8,403 nucleotides of DNA, taken from UBA668 sp031413415 (GTDB lineage Bacteria > Actinomycetota > Acidimicrobiia > Acidimicrobiales > Ilumatobacteraceae). Below the pieces are notes generated by a model. The model worked only from the letters and a program-made list of their open reading frames with translations, was not told where the DNA came from and did no database searches. How positions within the stretch are numbered: the stretch's first letter is position 1; every line of letters begins with the position of its first letter. Below are positions 6,564 through 8,403 of this stretch, in pieces. The translations under genes and the position numbers were made by a program. Location: the NCBI GenBank assembly GCA_031413415.1, contig JANOET010000045.1, positions 1 to 8,403 of the forward strand, in the 5' to 3' direction.

Positions 6564-7528
6564 CAGCGGCGCGGCGCGGGAACCGACGCCAGGCACTCGG
6601 CCACCACCTCGGCCGCGGCCCCGTGCTCGTGGCTGGACACGATGACGCGATGCGCGAGCGAACACTCCGCAGCGCGAGTGACGTCGTGCGGGGCGACGTG
6701 ATCGCGGTCGTCCATCAACGCGAACGCTCGGGCGAGCGCGACCATCGCGACCCCAGCTCGGGTGGAAGCGCCGATGCGGATGCGTGGGTGGGCTCGCGTC
6801 GCGCGCAGGATGTCGACGGCGAAGCGGGCCACCGGTTCGGCGAGGTGCACTCCCTGCACGGCCTGTCGTGCGGCGACGATGCCGGGCAGGGTCGCCACTC
6901 GTTCGACCGCGCCGAGCTGTGTGCGGCCGCGACGGCCGGTGAGCACGTCGACCTCTTCGTCGGCCTCGGCGCGCCCGAGGCTGATGGCGGCCATGAAGCG
7001 ATCGGTGACCCCCTCGGCGAGCGGATACGTGCCGGCCATCTCGACCGGGTTCTGGGTGGCCACGACCATGAACGGTGTCGGCACCGGATGGCTCTCGCCG
7101 TCGACGGTGACACTGCCTTCCTCCATCACCTCGAGCAGGGCGGACTGGGTGCGCGGGTTGGCTCGGTTCAGCTCGTCGAAGAGCACGACGTTGGCGAACA
7201 CCGGACCGGGTCGGAAGTGGAGGCCGAGTCCTTCGGCGTTGGGTGCCAGCGACCCCACCACATCCGCGGGCAGCAGGTCGGACGTGCCCTGCACGCGGGC
7301 GAACGATCCGCCGGTCGCGGCGGCGAGCGACTGTGCGAGCAATGTCTTGCCGACACCGGGCAGGTCCTCGATGAGCACGTGGCCGCCCGCGAGCCCACAC
7401 GCGGTGACGACCTCGATCTGCTCCCGGCGTCCGGCCAGGACGGAACCGACCGCCTGGACCATCCGGATCGCCACGGTGTGGGCTTCGCTGCGCGCAAACG
7501 CCTGGTCGTGGGAGAGGACGGCCGTCAT
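6563..7528 (-). CDS. moxR: MoxR-family AAA+ ATPase
   Basis: This cytoplasmic ATPase of 321 residues is complete for the family. Seen in order: Walker A DLPGVGKT (55-62, K61), Walker B VVLFDE (114-119, D118/E119), sensor 1 ATQN (157-160), arginine-finger candidate R177 in EGVTDRF, and sensor 2 GASTRA (253-258, R257) in the C-terminal lid. MoxR proteins act as chaperone-like ATPases for partner proteins carrying DUF58 or VWA domains; here the partner is probably the fused DUF58-transglutaminase encoded directly downstream with a one-base stop/start overlap. ATG at 7528 gives a normal N-terminus. There is no Shine-Dalgarno site before it, but a well-spaced promoter sits where it would give a leaderless message. 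The symbol is the family name, not an orthologue claim. Confidence 0.95.
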   Translation of the reverse strand: MTAVLSHDQAFARSEAHTVAIRMVQAVGSVLAGRREQIEVVTACGLAGGHVLIEDLPGVGKTLLAQSLAAATGGSFARVQGTSDLLPADVVGSLAPNAEGLGLHFRPGPVFANVVLFDELNRANPRTQSALLEVMEEGSVTVDGESHPVPTPFMVVATQNPVEMAGTYPLAEGVTDRFMAAISLGRAEADEEVDVLTGRRGRTQLGAVERVATLPGIVAARQAVQGVHLAEPVARFAVDILRATRAHPRIRIGASTRAGVAMVALARAFALMDDRDHVAPHDVTRAAECSLAHRVIVSSHEHGAAAEVVAECLASVPAPRR

Positions 7529-7534
7529 ACCGTC

Positions 7535-7563
7535 AGTATCGGCACAAAACCCTCGGGTCTCAA
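7535..7563 (-). promoter_or_regulatory. Promoter for leaderless moxR transcript
   Basis: On the minus strand, TTGAGA (7563-7558, five of six matches to TTGACA) is followed after exactly 17 bases by GATACT (7540-7535, four of six matches to TATAAT). Six bases separate the -10 element from the moxR ATG, so transcription should start at or within a base or two of the start codon. It lies wholly inside the 54-base gap after the Crp-type gene and would let moxR and the fusion gene be expressed apart from the upstream pair. Confidence 0.6.
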
Positions 7564-7582
7564 GTCACCTCGGCGACGGGGT

Positions 7583-8224
7583 TCAGCGTGCGGCGCGTTC
7601 GAGGACCTTGCGATCCACCACCGTGACGCGGCCACGGGACAGTGCGATGGCGCCGTCGGCGACCAGCGACTGCAGCACCTCGTTCGCCGTCTGGCGGGTG
7701 GTGCCGCACAATCCGGCGAGATCGTCCTGGGTGAGTGGGATGACACCGTCGGGGAACACGTCGAGCAGACCATGCACCGTCTTGGCGAGGCGCTTGGGCA
7801 CCTGCAGGTACAACGCTTCCGCCAGCGAGGCGGTGAGGCGGCGGACTTCGTTCAGCGCTGCACTGAGCAGCACGCGGTCGACGGTGGGGTGGTCGCTGCG
7901 CAGTTGCCGGATGACGTCGCGGTGCAGGCTGAGGCACTCGACGGCGTCGATGGCGACGACCGTGGCCGACCGTGGGGTGGACTCGATGACGGCGATCTCG
8001 CCGAACTGGCTTCCCGGGCCGAGGACGCGCATCGTCGCCGTGTCGCCGGCCGGTGTGGTGACCCGAATGGCCACGTGGCCACGGTCGAGCAGGTACAGCG
8101 TGTCGCCAGGGTCGCCTTCTCGGCAGATGGCTTCCCCTCGCTTGAACTTGCGCCGGCGGGCGGCAGTGAGCACCGCTCGCGTCTCGGCGTCGTCGAGCCC
8201 CTCGAGCATCGAGAAGCGCGTCAC
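7583..8224 (-). CDS. Crp/Fnr-family transcriptional regulator
   Basis: This 213-residue protein has a usual CRP length. The N-terminal half is a cyclic-nucleotide-binding beta-barrel (about 5-110), with the phosphate-binding cassette visible as FGEIAVIESTPRSATVVA (74-91): E76, R85 and S86 match the ligand-contacting positions of cAMP-binding CRPs. A dimerisation helix (about 113-140) links to a winged helix-turn-helix (about 164-200), with recognition helix GTTRQTANEVL (174-184). There is no FNR-type cysteine cluster, so a nucleotide ligand is more likely than an iron-sulfur centre, though binding is unproven. The GTG start at 8224 overlaps the EVE gene stop in a four-base GTGA junction, implying translational coupling; a second start at codon 6 (ATG) is possible. 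I found no clear CRP-type operator in the gap before moxR, so its targets are unknown. Confidence 0.92.
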   Translation of the reverse strand: MTRFSMLEGLDDAETRAVLTAARRRKFKRGEAICREGDPGDTLYLLDRGHVAIRVTTPAGDTATMRVLGPGSQFGEIAVIESTPRSATVVAIDAVECLSLHRDVIRQLRSDHPTVDRVLLSAALNEVRRLTASLAEALYLQVPKRLAKTVHGLLDVFPDGVIPLTQDDLAGLCGTTRQTANEVLQSLVADGAIALSRGRVTVVDRKVLERAAR

Positions 8225-8403
8225 GTCGTCTCGACCCGTCGCGGTTGCTTCGCTCCTCGCGCCACGATGGCGTCGAACTCGTCGTCGGTGAGCGGAATCA
8301 CCGAGAGTCGGTTGCCGCGTGCGAGCAGCCGGCTCTCGGTGAGCTCGGGCCTGGTGCGCAGCTCGTCGAGCGGGATGTAGCGCAGCCGCTTGTGCGGCGC
8401 GAC
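8221..8403 (-). CDS. EVE-domain protein, C-terminal part
   Basis: Only the last 60 residues are inside the window; the gene continues past the right edge. The visible end reads RLRYIPLDELRTRPELTES and then a stretch with RLSVIPLTDDEFDAIVARG (32-50), which matches the C-terminal part of EVE domains (PUA-like fold, about 140-150 residues in full, relatives of thymocyte nuclear protein 1). EVE domains are thought to bind modified bases or RNA. The stop codon at 8223-8221 overlaps the GTG start of the Crp-type regulator. No substrate can be inferred. The recognition rests on a short fragment and is made by eye. Confidence 0.75.
   Translation of the reverse strand, partial: VAPHKRLRYIPLDELRTRPELTESRLLARGNRLSVIPLTDDEFDAIVARGAKQPRRVETT

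Noticed and set aside
6564..7400. N-terminal extension of the transglutaminase fusion frame up to 7400
   Set aside because: This part overlaps moxR in another frame and reads as low-complexity Arg-rich sequence. The ATG at 6563, right at the moxR stop and followed by the two expected helices, is the real start.
7529..7582. Search for a CRP-type operator or a terminator between the Crp-type gene and moxR
   Set aside because: No TGTGA-N6-TCACA-like palindrome and no stem with T-run was found; the repeated CCGAGG elements are direct, not inverted.
6623..8380. 585-codon plus-strand open frame opposite moxR and the Crp-type gene
   Set aside because: It is antisense to two genes with full catalytic or binding motifs and has no recognisable domain.

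Overview
The window is uniformly GC-rich and densely coded. It uses GTG as well as ATG starts, has short or overlapping gene junctions, and shows at least one likely leaderless start. Together with the protein types, this suggests a chromosomal segment of a high-GC actinobacterium, possibly Acidimicrobiia-like; that assignment is inference and no marker gene is present. No rRNA, tRNA, CRISPR array, insertion sequence, phage gene or origin is visible, and no non-coding stretch exceeds about 125 bases.

Left half, plus strand: a ClC-superfamily anion channel/transporter (124-1389); a small two-helix membrane protein with a C-terminal SHOCT motif (1478-1867), closed by a strong UUCG-tetraloop terminator (1882-1920); a stand-alone histidine phosphotransfer (HPt) protein (1952-2302); a hairpin (2315-2340); and a complete thiolase (2405-3631). 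These look like independent or loosely linked units rather than one pathway.

Right half, minus strand, read from high to low coordinates: the C-terminus of an EVE-domain protein (8403-8221), a Crp/Fnr-type regulator starting inside its stop codon (8224-7583), a MoxR AAA+ ATPase (7528-6563) preceded by a good promoter placed for leaderless transcription, and a 982-residue membrane protein (6563-3615) whose start overlaps the moxR stop by one base. That last protein joins in one chain a DUF58 domain and a TgpA-type transglutaminase (multi-helix DUF3488-like part, extracytoplasmic Cys-His-Asp transglutaminase, last helix, DUF4129-like tail). MoxR, DUF58 and transglutaminase proteins are normally three neighbouring genes, so the fusion is the most notable point here. 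The set probably acts in envelope or peptide-crosslink biology, with MoxR as a chaperone-like ATPase for the membrane protein.

The two halves converge at 3615-3638. The thiolase and transglutaminase genes overlap by 17 bases, and a perfect 9-bp inverted repeat spans the junction, encoding Glu-Arg-Ile at the C-terminal end of both proteins.
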